From: Armatimonadetes bacterium RBG_19FT_COMBO_69_19
Lineage (GTDB): Bacteria > Sysuimicrobiota > Sysuimicrobiia > Sysuimicrobiales > Kaftiobacteriaceae
DNA length: 6,460 nucleotides
Assembly (NCBI GenBank): GCA_001768125.1
Contig: MENB01000046.1
Coordinates: 17,680-24,139 of the forward strand
Reading direction: 5' to 3'
Part shown: positions 1-6,414 of the stretch, piece after piece
How the letters are laid out: each line of letters opens with the position of its first letter
How positions within the stretch are numbered: the first letter of the stretch is position 1
Notes under the pieces: model-generated
The model's input: the letters and a program-made list of their open reading frames with translations, nothing else
Database searches by the model: none
What the model was told of the DNA's origin: nothing
Made by a program: the position numbers and the translations under genes

Positions 1-946
1 GATCGCTGGCTCGAATCAATTCTCGGGTGATGCCGGCGTTGTCGGGAGAGTGCCCCGCGTCCTCGACGACCACAAGCTCGGCGCGTGGCCACGCTCGCTT
101 GAGTTCCCATGCATTACCGATGGGCGCCTGGAAGTCGAAGCGCCCGTTGATCAAGATCCCAGGAATCTCGGCCAGCGCCTCGGCGTCGCGGAGCAGGCGC
201 CCGTCTTCGAGCCACGCATTGTGCCGGACGTAGTGAGTCACGAGGCGTGCAAACGCCAGGGCAAATATGGGGTCGGAGAACCTCCGGGCTAACCCATGAG
301 TCGGTGGCCACGCGGGTGTCGCGGACTCCCACATGCACCATTCAAAGGCAGCTCGCCGGCGAATCGCAGGGTCGGGATCGTGGAGCAATCGGTGGTATGC
401 TTCGACGGTATCGACATGCCGGTCGTCGACCGGCAAGTTTGTGCGCAAACGCTCCCACTGCTCCGGGAAGAAGACCGCCACGCCTCCGCGGAATAACCAG
501 TCGAATTCCTTGCGCCGCCCGGTCGTCACACCGAACAGAATCATCTCCGTGACGCGACCCGGGTACTTCTCGGCGTAGGCGAGCGCCAGGGTGCTGCCCC
601 AAGATCCGCCGAACACTAACCATCGGTTGACGCCCAGGCGTTGGCGCAGCAACTCGATGTCCGCGATAAGGTTGGAAGTGGTGTTGCTTGCCAGGTCCGC
701 ATCAGGTGTGCTCGCGTGCGGCGTGCTCCTCCCACAGTTCCGCTGATCGAACAACACGACACGGTAGACGCTCGGATCGAAGAGCCTGCGGTGCCACGGG
801 ACACATCCCGAACCGGGCCCGCCGTGCAAGACGATCGCCGGCTTGCCTCGCGGATTACCGCACGTCTCCCAGTACACGAGGTTGCCGTCGCCGACCTCCA
901 ACATGCCATGCTCAAACGGTTCGATCTCCGGATTGAGACCTGTCAT
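1..946 (-). CDS. pip: Proline iminopeptidase-type alpha/beta hydrolase (C-terminus cut by window edge)
   Basis: Serine peptidase of family S33; typical members remove an N-terminal proline from peptides in the cytoplasm. An uninterrupted frame of 315 codons runs from the ATG at 946 to the left edge; the family is about 315-320 residues long, so only a few C-terminal residues are missing. Visible landmarks are the oxyanion motif HGGPG (41-45), the DQRNCGRS segment (67-74), the nucleophile elbow GGSWGS with Ser115, the acid Asp271 in GRFD, and His299 in DAGHS, giving a complete catalytic triad. Glu207 in MWES matches one of the two glutamates that hold the proline amino group in the Serratia enzyme. 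The second (Glu232 there, in ARIENHY) is Val236 here (ARLVTHY), so strict proline specificity is uncertain. The start is supported by AGGAGG 12 nt upstream. It follows glnS on the same strand after 184 nt. Codons such as TTA and ATA appear more often than in the permease gene. Fold and family are firm; substrate is inferred. Confidence 0.9.
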   Translation of the reverse strand, partial: MTGLNPEIEPFEHGMLEVGDGNLVYWETCGNPRGKPAIVLHGGPGSGCVPWHRRLFDPSVYRVVLFDQRNCGRSTPHASTPDADLASNTTSNLIADIELLRQRLGVNRWLVFGGSWGSTLALAYAEKYPGRVTEMILFGVTTGRRKEFDWLFRGGVAVFFPEQWERLRTNLPVDDRHVDTVEAYHRLLHDPDPAIRRRAAFEWCMWESATPAWPPTHGLARRFSDPIFALAFARLVTHYVRHNAWLEDGRLLRDAEALAEIPGILINGRFDFQAPIGNAWELKRAWPRAELVVVEDAGHSPDNAGITRELIRASD

Positions 947-958
947 GACAATTCTTTG

Positions 959-964
959 CCTCCT
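959..964 (-). promoter_or_regulatory. Shine-Dalgarno of pip
   Basis: Minus-strand AGGAGG, 12 nt before the ATG at 946. The match is perfect but the spacing is slightly long. It is the only good ribosome site near the start and fixes the reading start of the hydrolase. Confidence 0.6.
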
Positions 965-970
965 GTGGGG

Positions 971-1052
971 ACCGCACTGACAAAGTCTGCGGTTCTCATG
1001 CGGTCAGATGGACTTGAACGCTGACGGTGTGTACTCGTGAGGAATCGTCCTC
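971..1052. repeat. Weak inverted repeats in the glnS-pip gap
   Basis: ACCGCA (971-976) can pair with TGCGGT at 988-993 or with a second copy at 999-1004, so two alternative stems exist. With flanking bases the longer one is GACCGCA (970-976 region) against TGCGGTC. Separately GAGGA-ATCG-TCCTC (1039-1052) is a perfect 5-bp hairpin with a 4-nt loop. Neither is followed by a T-run on the minus strand, so they are not good intrinsic terminators for glnS. They could be chance structures in GC-rich DNA or part of the pip leader. Confidence 0.25.
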
Positions 1053-1130
1053 CCCCAACCATGAACCACTCGCTTCCCTCGGGATTCCTTGCAGCCTATT
1101 CGCTGACCCACCCGAGCTTGGCGCGCCCGA

Positions 1131-2894
1131 TCACGCGGTGCCATCGCTGGCCGAGCGATCCGTTTTGTTCGGCGAGGTCGATGCAGCCTTCTCCGCGGCC
1201 TTGGCCCATGAATCGCGGAGGGTGATGATGCGGTTGAAGACGAGGTGATCAGGACGGGAGTCCTCCGGGTCTTGCCAGAAGTACCCGAGACGCTCGAACT
1301 GATATCGGGTATCCGCGGGGTCCGCAAGCACGCTTGGCTCGACGTATCCCCTCGCGACGACGAGCGAATCAGGCCTGAGATGGGCGGCGAAGTCGCCCCC
1401 AGTGGCCTCGGGGTCGGGGGCCGTGAAGAGGTGGTTGTACAGCCGGACCTCCGCCGGCATGGCGTGTGCCGCGGACACCCAATGGAGCGTGCCTTTGACG
1501 CGGCCGTCGCTGGGCTGAGCGCGTAGCGTGGTGGGGTCATAGCTGCAGCGCAGCTCCACTACGTCCCCTGTGGCGTCCTTCACAACCTCGTCGCACCGGA
1601 TCACGTAGGCGTGCCGGAGGCGTACGCGGCCACCCGGGGAGAGGCGGTGGAAGCCCTTGGGCGGTTGCTCCATGAAGTCGTCGTGCTCGATGTACAGCTC
1701 GCGTGAGAAGGGCAGCGTCCGCGAGCCTTCCCTGGGCACGTCGTGCGGCCAGTACGGGGCCTCGAGGTGCTCGATCGTGCCCTCGGGCTGGTTGGTCAGC
1801 ACGATCCGGAGCGGGCGGAGCACCGCCAGCACACGTGGAGCGCGGACGTTGAGGTCGTCACGCACGGTCGCTTCGAAGGACGAGACGTCCACGCGGCTGT
1901 TCGATTTGGCCACGCCGATGCGGAAGCAGAACTGGCGGATGGCCTCAGGCGTCACCCCGCGACGCCGGAGTCCGGATAGGGTGGGCATCCGGGGGTCATC
2001 CCAGCCACGCACGTGGCTGCCCTCGACCAGCTTGATGAGCTTTCGCTTGGATAGCACGGTATAGTCGAGGTTCAGCCTGGCGAACTCGTACTGGTACGGG
2101 CGGGGCGACGGCGGGAGCCCGCACGTGCCCCGCAGGTGTTCCAGCAGCCAGTCGTAGATGGCCCGGTTGTTCTCGAACTCCAGGGTGCAGATGCTGTGTG
2201 AGATGCCCTCGATGGCGTCGGAGAGCGGGTGGGCGAAATCGTAGAGCGGGTAGATGCACCAGGCATCGCCCGTGTGATAGTGGGGGGCGTGGACGATGCG
2301 GTACAGGACCGGGTCGCGCAGCTTCATGTTGCGGCTGGCCAGGTCGATCCTGGCCCGCAGGACGTGGGCGCCATCTGGAAACTCGCCGGCCCGCATCCGG
2401 CGGAACAGATCAAGGTTCTCCTCCACGCTGCGGTCGCGGTAGGGGCTCGGCTTCCCGGGCTCGGTGATGGTGCCTCGGTGTGCGCTCATCTCCGCGTCGG
2501 AGAGGCTGTCCACATACGCCTTCCCGTGCTGGATGAGCTGCTCCGCACACTCGTACAGCCGGCCGAAGTAGTCTGATGCGTAGCGCTCCCTCGCCCACTG
2601 GAAGCCCAGCCACTGCACATCGCGCTTCGCAGCCTCGACGTATTCGATGGACTCGGTCTCGGGGTTGGTGTCGTCAAAGCGCAGGTTGCACTCCCCGCTG
2701 TAGTCGAGCGCCAGGCCGAAGTTCAGGCAGATCGACTTGGCATGCCCGATGTGGAGGTAGCCGTTGGGCTCGGGGGGGGAGCGGGTCGTGATCTTCGCGT
2801 AGCGGTCCTGCTTGAGATCTTCGTCGATGATCTCAGTGATGAAGTTCGGATTGACCCGACGCTCTCTTGTGGACGCTCCAGCCTCGTCGCTCAT
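1131..2894 (-). CDS. glnS: Glutaminyl-tRNA synthetase
   Basis: Class I synthetase that charges tRNA-Gln with glutamine in the cytoplasm. With the ATG at 2894 the protein has 587 residues, against about 554 in E. coli; the excess is mostly a short N-terminal lead and a polar C-terminal tail of about 20 residues. The N-terminal catalytic core is plain: [12 protein letters not shown] with the HIGH motif at 48-51, RFDDTNPE (72-79) with Asp74 at the position of E. coli Asp66, [12 protein letters not shown] (150-161), WCIYPLYDF (212-220), and the KMSKS-type loop VLSKRKL (280-286). [17 protein letters not shown] follows, then the two beta-barrel anticodon-binding domains, including [13 protein letters not shown] and the late [14 protein letters not shown]. 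These glutamine-type signatures separate it from GluRS. The frame stays open upstream to a GTG at 2999, but homology begins after Met at 2894. No clear Shine-Dalgarno precedes that ATG. An insertion of about six residues sits before PYQYEF relative to E. coli. Divergent from the gene at 3035. Confidence 0.97.
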   Translation of the reverse strand: MSDEAGASTRERRVNPNFITEIIDEDLKQDRYAKITTRSPPEPNGYLHIGHAKSICLNFGLALDYSGECNLRFDDTNPETESIEYVEAAKRDVQWLGFQWARERYASDYFGRLYECAEQLIQHGKAYVDSLSDAEMSAHRGTITEPGKPSPYRDRSVEENLDLFRRMRAGEFPDGAHVLRARIDLASRNMKLRDPVLYRIVHAPHYHTGDAWCIYPLYDFAHPLSDAIEGISHSICTLEFENNRAIYDWLLEHLRGTCGLPPSPRPYQYEFARLNLDYTVLSKRKLIKLVEGSHVRGWDDPRMPTLSGLRRRGVTPEAIRQFCFRIGVAKSNSRVDVSSFEATVRDDLNVRAPRVLAVLRPLRIVLTNQPEGTIEHLEAPYWPHDVPREGSRTLPFSRELYIEHDDFMEQPPKGFHRLSPGGRVRLRHAYVIRCDEVVKDATGDVVELRCSYDPTTLRAQPSDGRVKGTLHWVSAAHAMPAEVRLYNHLFTAPDPEATGGDFAAHLRPDSLVVARGYVEPSVLADPADTRYQFERLGYFWQDPEDSRPDHLVFNRIITLRDSWAKAAEKAASTSPNKTDRSASDGTA

Positions 2895-2924
2895 GGCCAC
2901 TCTGTACCCAAGGATACACTGGCC
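2895..2924 (-). promoter_or_regulatory. Imperfect palindrome abutting the glnS start codon
   Basis: GGCCA (2895-2899) pairs with TGGCC (2920-2924), and inside it TGTA (2903-2906) pairs with TACA (2915-2918), leaving a 3-nt against 1-nt internal loop and an 8-nt terminal loop. On the minus strand it ends at the base before the ATG of glnS, where a Shine-Dalgarno would be expected but is not seen. It could be an operator or an mRNA hairpin that hides the start. TGTACCC (2903-2909) can instead pair perfectly with GGGTACA (2943-2949), which excludes the inner stem of the first structure. Function is inference only. Confidence 0.35.
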
Positions 2925-2948
2925 AGGCAGTCTCCCGCACGGGGGTAC

Positions 2949-2966
2949 ACGCAGGCCATCCTGCGT
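2949..2966. repeat. Perfect 7-bp hairpin in the divergent intergenic region
   Basis: ACGCAGG (2949-2955) and CCTGCGT (2960-2966) are exact reverse complements around a 4-nt loop. It lies midway between glnS and the gene at 3035. No T-run follows on either strand, so a terminator is unlikely. A protein-binding site or a glnS leader hairpin is possible. Confidence 0.4.
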
Positions 2967-3001
2967 AGTATCTCCCGCTGGGGATGAGGGGCTTTCCACC
3001 G

Positions 3002-3007
3002 AATAAT
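3002..3007 (+). promoter_or_regulatory. Possible -10 box for the 3035 operon
   Basis: AATAAT matches the sigma-70 -10 consensus at five of six positions and is one of the few AT-rich patches here. A transcript would start near 3014, about 20 nt before the ATG at 3035. The -35 position (around 2979-2984, TGGGGA) is a poor match, so this is a tentative call. Confidence 0.25.
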
Positions 3008-3034
3008 GCGAAGACCGTTGATAGGTAGCCGGCC

Positions 3035-3526
3035 ATGAAGATTCTGGTGTTCACTGAGGGGACGATCCTCATCGACGGAGCGTGGGCCGGTCTTCCCCGG
3101 GAAGAGATGATCCGCCGGAGTCGACTGGGTCAGGGTTTGGGCAACTTCGGCTCGTCGGTGCCGGCAGGGCAGGCGGCGGCCAAGCTGCAGGGCTGGCTTC
3201 GCCAAGGCGCGGAGATCCACTATCTGACCTCTCGCACGAAGCCCGACGAGGTCGAAGCCATCCGGCAGGTGCTGAGACGGCACACGTTTCCCGAGGGACG
3301 GATATGGTATCGTCTGGCGGGCGAGCGCTACGCAGATGTCGCGGCATGCGTGACACCGGACGTGCTGATCGAGGACGATTGCGAAAGCATTGGCGGAGAA
3401 GCCGAGATGACGTATCCACATCTTCGAGCTGATCTCAAGGCGCGGATCGTTTCGATCGTCGTCACCGAGTTCGGCGGGATCGACCACCTCCCTGACGACG
3501 TCCAGAGTCTGGTCTCGTCCGGGTAG
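3035..3526 (+). CDS. Uncharacterised HAD-like protein lacking the nucleophile Asp
   Basis: A 163-residue cytoplasmic protein with no signal peptide or membrane segment. The order of motifs resembles the haloacid dehalogenase (HAD) fold: a first strand KILVFTEGT (2-10), LTSR (64-67) at the motif II position, and [14 protein letters not shown] (108-121) at the metal-binding motif IV position. In motif I the usual DxDGT is FTEGT, so the nucleophile aspartate is replaced by Phe6 and the second aspartate by Glu8. A normal phosphoaspartate mechanism therefore looks impossible. I recall similar proteins (ending in [13 protein letters not shown] sequence, as at 145-153) as conserved hypotheticals in diverse bacteria and archaea, with no known function. 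The ATG at 3035 has a weak site (AGGT) before it. First of three closely spaced genes; a 24-nt gap follows. HAD relationship is likely but inferred from motifs; enzymatic role unknown. Confidence 0.8.
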   Translation: MKILVFTEGTILIDGAWAGLPREEMIRRSRLGQGLGNFGSSVPAGQAAAKLQGWLRQGAEIHYLTSRTKPDEVEAIRQVLRRHTFPEGRIWYRLAGERYADVAACVTPDVLIEDDCESIGGEAEMTYPHLRADLKARIVSIVVTEFGGIDHLPDDVQSLVSSG

Positions 3527-3536
3527 GCTGGGCCAC

Positions 3537-3543
3537 AAGGAGG
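3537..3543 (+). promoter_or_regulatory. Shine-Dalgarno deciding a GTG start
   Basis: AAGGAGG lies exactly 7 nt before the GTG at 3551, ideal spacing. A nearer ATG at 3544 is out of frame and overlaps the site's edge, so the GTG is the start of the next gene. Confidence 0.75.
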
Positions 3544-3550
3544 ATGATCT

Positions 3551-4033
3551 GTGAAATGGGACCTGTTCACCCAGACCTGTCCGGAGATCGCCGACCTCGC
3601 GCGGACTCGGTTCGTCAGAGACCAGCTCGTGCTCGTTGGGACGATCCGCAAGGACGGCTCGCCGCGCATCAGTCCCTGTGAGGTCGACCTCGCCGCCGGT
3701 CACCTTTTCCTAGGGATGATGTGGAAGTCGAAGAAGGTGCTCGATCTCCGGCGCGATGCGCGCGTCGTGGTCCACAGCGTGACCTGTGACCGAGACGGGA
3801 CCGAGGGCGACGTGAAGCTCTACGGGCGAGCGGTGGAGATCAGTGATGCGCATCTGCGGCAGGTGTTCCGCGACGCGATCAAGGCCCGGATCGACTGGGC
3901 GCCCGAGGAGCCGGAGTACCACTTGTTCTCCGTCGACATCGAGTCCGCCGCCTTCGTCAAGTTCGGCGGCGGCCAGCAGACGCTGGTGTGGGACCCTGAG
4001 CGGGGGTTCCGGAAGTCGCTGCAAGACCACTGA
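3551..4033 (+). CDS. Pyridoxamine 5'-phosphate oxidase-like (split-barrel flavin/F420-type) protein
   Basis: A 160-residue cytoplasmic protein. The early part reads as the FMN/F420-binding split barrel of the PNPOx-like superfamily: LVLVGTIRKDGSPRISPCEV (26-45) is the classic strand-turn-strand with the DGxP turn, followed by LFLGMMWKSKKVLDLRRDARV (52-72), where WKSKK and the RxDARV segment are typical of cofactor-phosphate contact regions in this superfamily. VKLYGRAVEI (88-97) is the next barrel strand. The C-terminus (FVKFGGGQQTLVWDPERGF, 135-153) resembles small uncharacterised members. No transmembrane segments. Members bind FMN, F420, haem or related cofactors and catalyse varied redox steps, so neither cofactor nor substrate can be named. 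It is very unlikely to be the true PdxH, being too short and lacking its C-terminal signature. Sits 24 nt after the HAD-like gene and 14 nt before the DinB-like gene, so probably co-transcribed. Confidence 0.85.
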   Translation: MKWDLFTQTCPEIADLARTRFVRDQLVLVGTIRKDGSPRISPCEVDLAAGHLFLGMMWKSKKVLDLRRDARVVVHSVTCDRDGTEGDVKLYGRAVEISDAHLRQVFRDAIKARIDWAPEEPEYHLFSVDIESAAFVKFGGGQQTLVWDPERGFRKSLQDH

Positions 4034-4047
4034 AGGGTGGTGCGGAG

Positions 4048-4812
4048 ATGCCCACGGTCAAAGACCTGCTGCTCGAGCACCTCGAGTACACGTTCACAAA
4101 GGAAGGCTGGCAGCCGCCGCTGGCGCACGCGGTGGGAGGACTCACCGCGGAGCAGGTCGCCTGGAAGCCGGATCCCGAACGGCACTCGATCTGGCAGATC
4201 GTCCGCCACGTGCTCCACTGGAAGCGCGGGGTGCTCCAGGCCTGGGATGGCGACCCGCCGGACTACGAGGCGATGAGTGTGGCCGATTGGGGGGAGGCGG
4301 ACGGGGATCAGGCCGCCTGGGAGGCCGACACGGCGGCTCTCCATGACGTCTACGCGAACTTCCGGCGCCGCCTCCAGACGGCGAGCGACGCCGACCTTGC
4401 GGCCGAGCGCGCCTGGTACCGGGGCGCACCGCCGCGCCCCATCGCCAACCGCATCCTGCACGCCTTCACACACGACATCTACCATGCCGGCCAGATCCAG
4501 TACCTGCGCGCCCTGCAGCGCATCGCGGCCGACCGGCTGTTCTTCGCGGCGTACGACGGCAACATCCGCGTCATGGCCGAGGTCCTGCGTGAGCATCCCG
4601 AGCTCGTCAACGCGTACAATCCCTCCGGTTGGACCGCGCTACAGATGGCCTCGTACACCGGCAAGACGGACGCGGTGCGCTTCCTGCTCGATCAAGGGGC
4701 GGACGTCAATGCCGTGTCGCAGAATGAGCTCCGAACGACCGCACTCAAAGGCGCGCAGGAAGCCGGTCACGGCGAGGTGGCCGAGCTCCTTCGCCGGCGT
4801 GGGGCGCGCTGA
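4048..4812 (+). CDS. DinB-like protein fused to C-terminal ankyrin repeats
   Basis: A 254-residue cytoplasmic protein with two parts. Residues 1 to about 160 look like the DinB/YfiT four-helix metal-binding fold: SIWQIVRHVLHWKRG (47-61) supplies a candidate first ligand (His54 or His57), and HAFTHDIYHAGQIQYLR (138-154) supplies the His142/His146 pair of the family HxxxHxGQ motif, so the three-histidine metal site appears complete. Such proteins include thiol-dependent transferases (bacillithiol, mycothiol) and many of unknown function. Residues about 162-254 read as roughly three ankyrin repeats: LFFAAYDGNIRVMAEVL, then GWTALQMASYTGKTDAVRFLLDQGADVN (194-221), then a degenerate TALKGAQEAGHGEVAELLRRRGA. 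One unbroken frame covers both, so the fusion is real unless there is an assembly error. GAAGGG/GGTGG upstream of the ATG is a usable ribosome site. The ankyrin part suggests protein binding; the substrate of the DinB part is unknown. Confidence 0.88.
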   Translation: MPTVKDLLLEHLEYTFTKEGWQPPLAHAVGGLTAEQVAWKPDPERHSIWQIVRHVLHWKRGVLQAWDGDPPDYEAMSVADWGEADGDQAAWEADTAALHDVYANFRRRLQTASDADLAAERAWYRGAPPRPIANRILHAFTHDIYHAGQIQYLRALQRIAADRLFFAAYDGNIRVMAEVLREHPELVNAYNPSGWTALQMASYTGKTDAVRFLLDQGADVNAVSQNELRTTALKGAQEAGHGEVAELLRRRGAR

Positions 4813-4895
4813 GCGGTTGGATGTCTTAGGTGCGTTATCCACATGGGATTCCCGAACATTCGCGGTTTGCGCTGAACGAACAGCCTCGGCGCGCG

Positions 4896-4932
4896 CAGGC
4901 TTGCGACCTCCCCACGCACAGGTTTGCACCTC
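4896..4932 (+). repeat. Tandem operator-like repeat upstream of the permease
   Basis: CAGGCTTGCGACCTC (4896-4910) recurs 23 nt later as CAGGTTTGCACCTC (4919-4932), differing by one base and one deletion. Each copy also has inverted arms, AGG...CCT, the second being AGGT-TTGC-ACCT. GGTTTGC occurs once more at 4864-4870. Two nearly identical dyads about two helical turns apart, 67 nt before the permease start, look like paired sites for a dimeric regulator. An RNA role is also possible, and chance is not excluded. The rest of the 4813-4998 gap has a GC-rich hairpin (AGCCT 4882-4886 with AGGCT 4897-4901), no clear promoter and no T-run terminator. Confidence 0.35.
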
Positions 4933-4986
4933 ACTGAAGGGGCGGGCGCGGCATCTGAGGAAAGGAAGCGAACAAATCAACGAACC

Positions 4987-4994
4987 GGGGGTGA
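4987..4994 (+). promoter_or_regulatory. Ribosome binding site for the permease TTG start
   Basis: GGGGGTGA ends 4 nt before the TTG at 4999; the GGGGG part is 7 nt away. It is a moderate site. The other in-frame candidate, TTG at 4924, has no purine-rich sequence before it, which favours 4999. Confidence 0.45.
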
Positions 4995-4998
4995 TATC

Positions 4999-6414
4999 TT
5001 GGCGAAAGCCGTAGCCACGCAGCGTGGTGGAGGTATCCCGGGCTGGTTCCGGTTCTCCGAGCGCGCGACGACCCTCTCCACGGAAGTGCGAGCGGGCATC
5101 ACCACCTTCATGGTGATGGCCTACATCATCTTCGTGAACCCGCAGATCCTCAGCTACGCCGGTATCCAGGGCCTGGAGGGGAAGGGCCTGCTGTTCCCCG
5201 CCACCCTGACCGTGACGTGTCTGACCGCGGGATTGCTCTCCATCGCGATGGGGCTGTGGTCCAACTACCCCTTCGCCCTCGCCCCGGGCATGGGACTCAA
5301 CGCGGTCGTCGCGTTTGAGCTCGTCGCCAGCCGGGGGCTGACCTGGCCGCAGGCCATGACCGTCATCTTCCTCGAGGGCGTCGTCATCGCGCTCCTCGTC
5401 CTCACGCGCTTCCGCGAAGCGGTCATGGACGCCATCCCGATGAGCCTGAAACGGGCGATCGGGGTCGGCATCGGGTTGTTCATCGCCTTCATCGGGTTCT
5501 TCAACTCCGGGTTCGTGGTCAAGCCCACGGCGAACGCCCTGCCGGTCGGGCTCGGCACACTCAGCGGCATCCCGATCCTGACCTTCGCCATCGGCTTCGT
5601 GCTCAGCGTGTGGCTGATGGCCCGCCGCACGCGCGGCGCGCTGCTGTGGGGCATCCTGCTCACGACGGTCGTGGCGATCGTCCTCAACGCGTTCACCGGG
5701 TGGAAGGCCTTCGCCATCCCGGGCGTGGCCCGCATTCCCACCCAGATCTTCGAGACGCCGAACTTCTCCACGTTTGGCCGCATCGACTTCGGCTTCTTCG
5801 CCTCGCTCGGCGCCGTGACGGCCGTGCTTGTCACGTTCTCGATCATGCTGAGCGACTTCTTCGACACCATGGGCACAGTCATCGGGATCGGCGGGGAGGG
5901 CAAGTTCCTCGACGAGAAGGGCAAGCTGCCGCGGATCAACCGCGTCCTGCTCGTGGACTCACTGGGCGCGGTCTTCGGGGGCTTCGCGAACAGCAGCTCC
6001 AACACGACCTACATCGAGAGCGCCGCGGGCGTGGCCGAGGGCGGCAAGACCGGCTTCACCTCGGTGGTCGTCGGCGTGCTCTTCCTGCTGGCGATGTTCC
6101 TGGCGCCGATCGCGGGCGTGATCCCACCGCAGGCCACGGCGCCGGCGCTGATCATCGTCGGCTTCTACATGATGACCATCGTCAAAGACCTCCCGTGGGG
6201 CGACTATGAGGAAGCGATCCCAGCCTTCGTCACGATGCTGGCCATGCCGTTCACCTGGTCGATTACGAACGGGATCGGCGCGGGCTTCGTGACCTATACC
6301 GCGGTGAAGCTGCTCCGCGGGAAGGGTGGCCAGGTGCACTGGATGATGTACCTTGCCTCGCTGGCCTTCGTCGTGTACTTCCTCCTGCCGGTGATCGAGC
6401 GCGCGCTGAAGTAA
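4999..6414 (+). CDS. NCS2-family (AzgA/PbuG-type) purine nucleobase permease
   Basis: Inner-membrane transporter, likely taking up adenine, guanine or hypoxanthine with protons. With the TTG at 4999 it has 471 residues, usual for the AzgA branch. TM1 carries TEVRAGITTFMVMAYIIFVNP (28-48), nearly invariant in this branch. The half-helix region NYPFALAPGMGLNAVVAF (89-106) and LSDFFDTMGTVIG (284-296) form the expected substrate and proton site, with Asp286 and Asp289. NTTYIESAAGVAEGGKTG follows at 335-352 and is another branch hallmark. About 12-14 hydrophobic segments are spread along the rest, ending in a short charged tail. The frame is open back to a TTG at 4924, but the extra 25 residues are polar and lack a ribosome site. 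The NAT-type QNxGxxxxT signature is absent, which fits AzgA rather than uracil/xanthine permeases. Exact base preference cannot be read. It is 186 nt downstream of the DinB-ankyrin gene, probably with its own control region. Confidence 0.95.
   Translation: MAKAVATQRGGGIPGWFRFSERATTLSTEVRAGITTFMVMAYIIFVNPQILSYAGIQGLEGKGLLFPATLTVTCLTAGLLSIAMGLWSNYPFALAPGMGLNAVVAFELVASRGLTWPQAMTVIFLEGVVIALLVLTRFREAVMDAIPMSLKRAIGVGIGLFIAFIGFFNSGFVVKPTANALPVGLGTLSGIPILTFAIGFVLSVWLMARRTRGALLWGILLTTVVAIVLNAFTGWKAFAIPGVARIPTQIFETPNFSTFGRIDFGFFASLGAVTAVLVTFSIMLSDFFDTMGTVIGIGGEGKFLDEKGKLPRINRVLLVDSLGAVFGGFANSSSNTTYIESAAGVAEGGKTGFTSVVVGVLFLLAMFLAPIAGVIPPQATAPALIIVGFYMMTIVKDLPWGDYEEAIPAFVTMLAMPFTWSITNGIGAGFVTYTAVKLLRGKGGQVHWMMYLASLAFVVYFLLPVIERALK

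Noticed and set aside
2895..2999. Upstream GTG start for glnS adding 35 residues
   Set aside because: The added residues are Pro/Gly-rich, precede the conserved N-terminus and would cover the intergenic structures; the ATG at 2894 fits the family.
2891..3703. 270-codon open frame on the minus strand across the HAD-like and PNPOx-like genes
   Set aside because: Its sequence has no recognisable motif, and the plus-strand frames there have clear family motifs and ribosome sites. It is a GC-driven antisense shadow.
3820..4596. 258-codon minus-strand frame opposite the PNPOx-like and DinB-ankyrin genes
   Set aside because: Low-complexity, no family resemblance, and it would overlap two well-supported genes completely.
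4924..4998. TTG at 4924 as the permease start
   Set aside because: No ribosome site before it, the extra 25 residues are polar and not family-like, and it lies inside the repeat.
4813..4998. Purine riboswitch before the permease
   Set aside because: I could not find the three-way junction with the conserved loop-loop pattern of the classical purine aptamer. A covariance-model search (Rfam) would settle it.
4277..5014. 245-codon plus-strand frame overlapping the DinB-ankyrin gene and the permease start
   Set aside because: Arg/Ser/Pro-rich composition typical of an out-of-frame GC-rich reading; both overlapped genes have strong motif support.
5265..6005. 246-codon minus-strand frame opposite the permease
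   Set aside because: Antisense to conserved membrane segments, with no motifs of its own.
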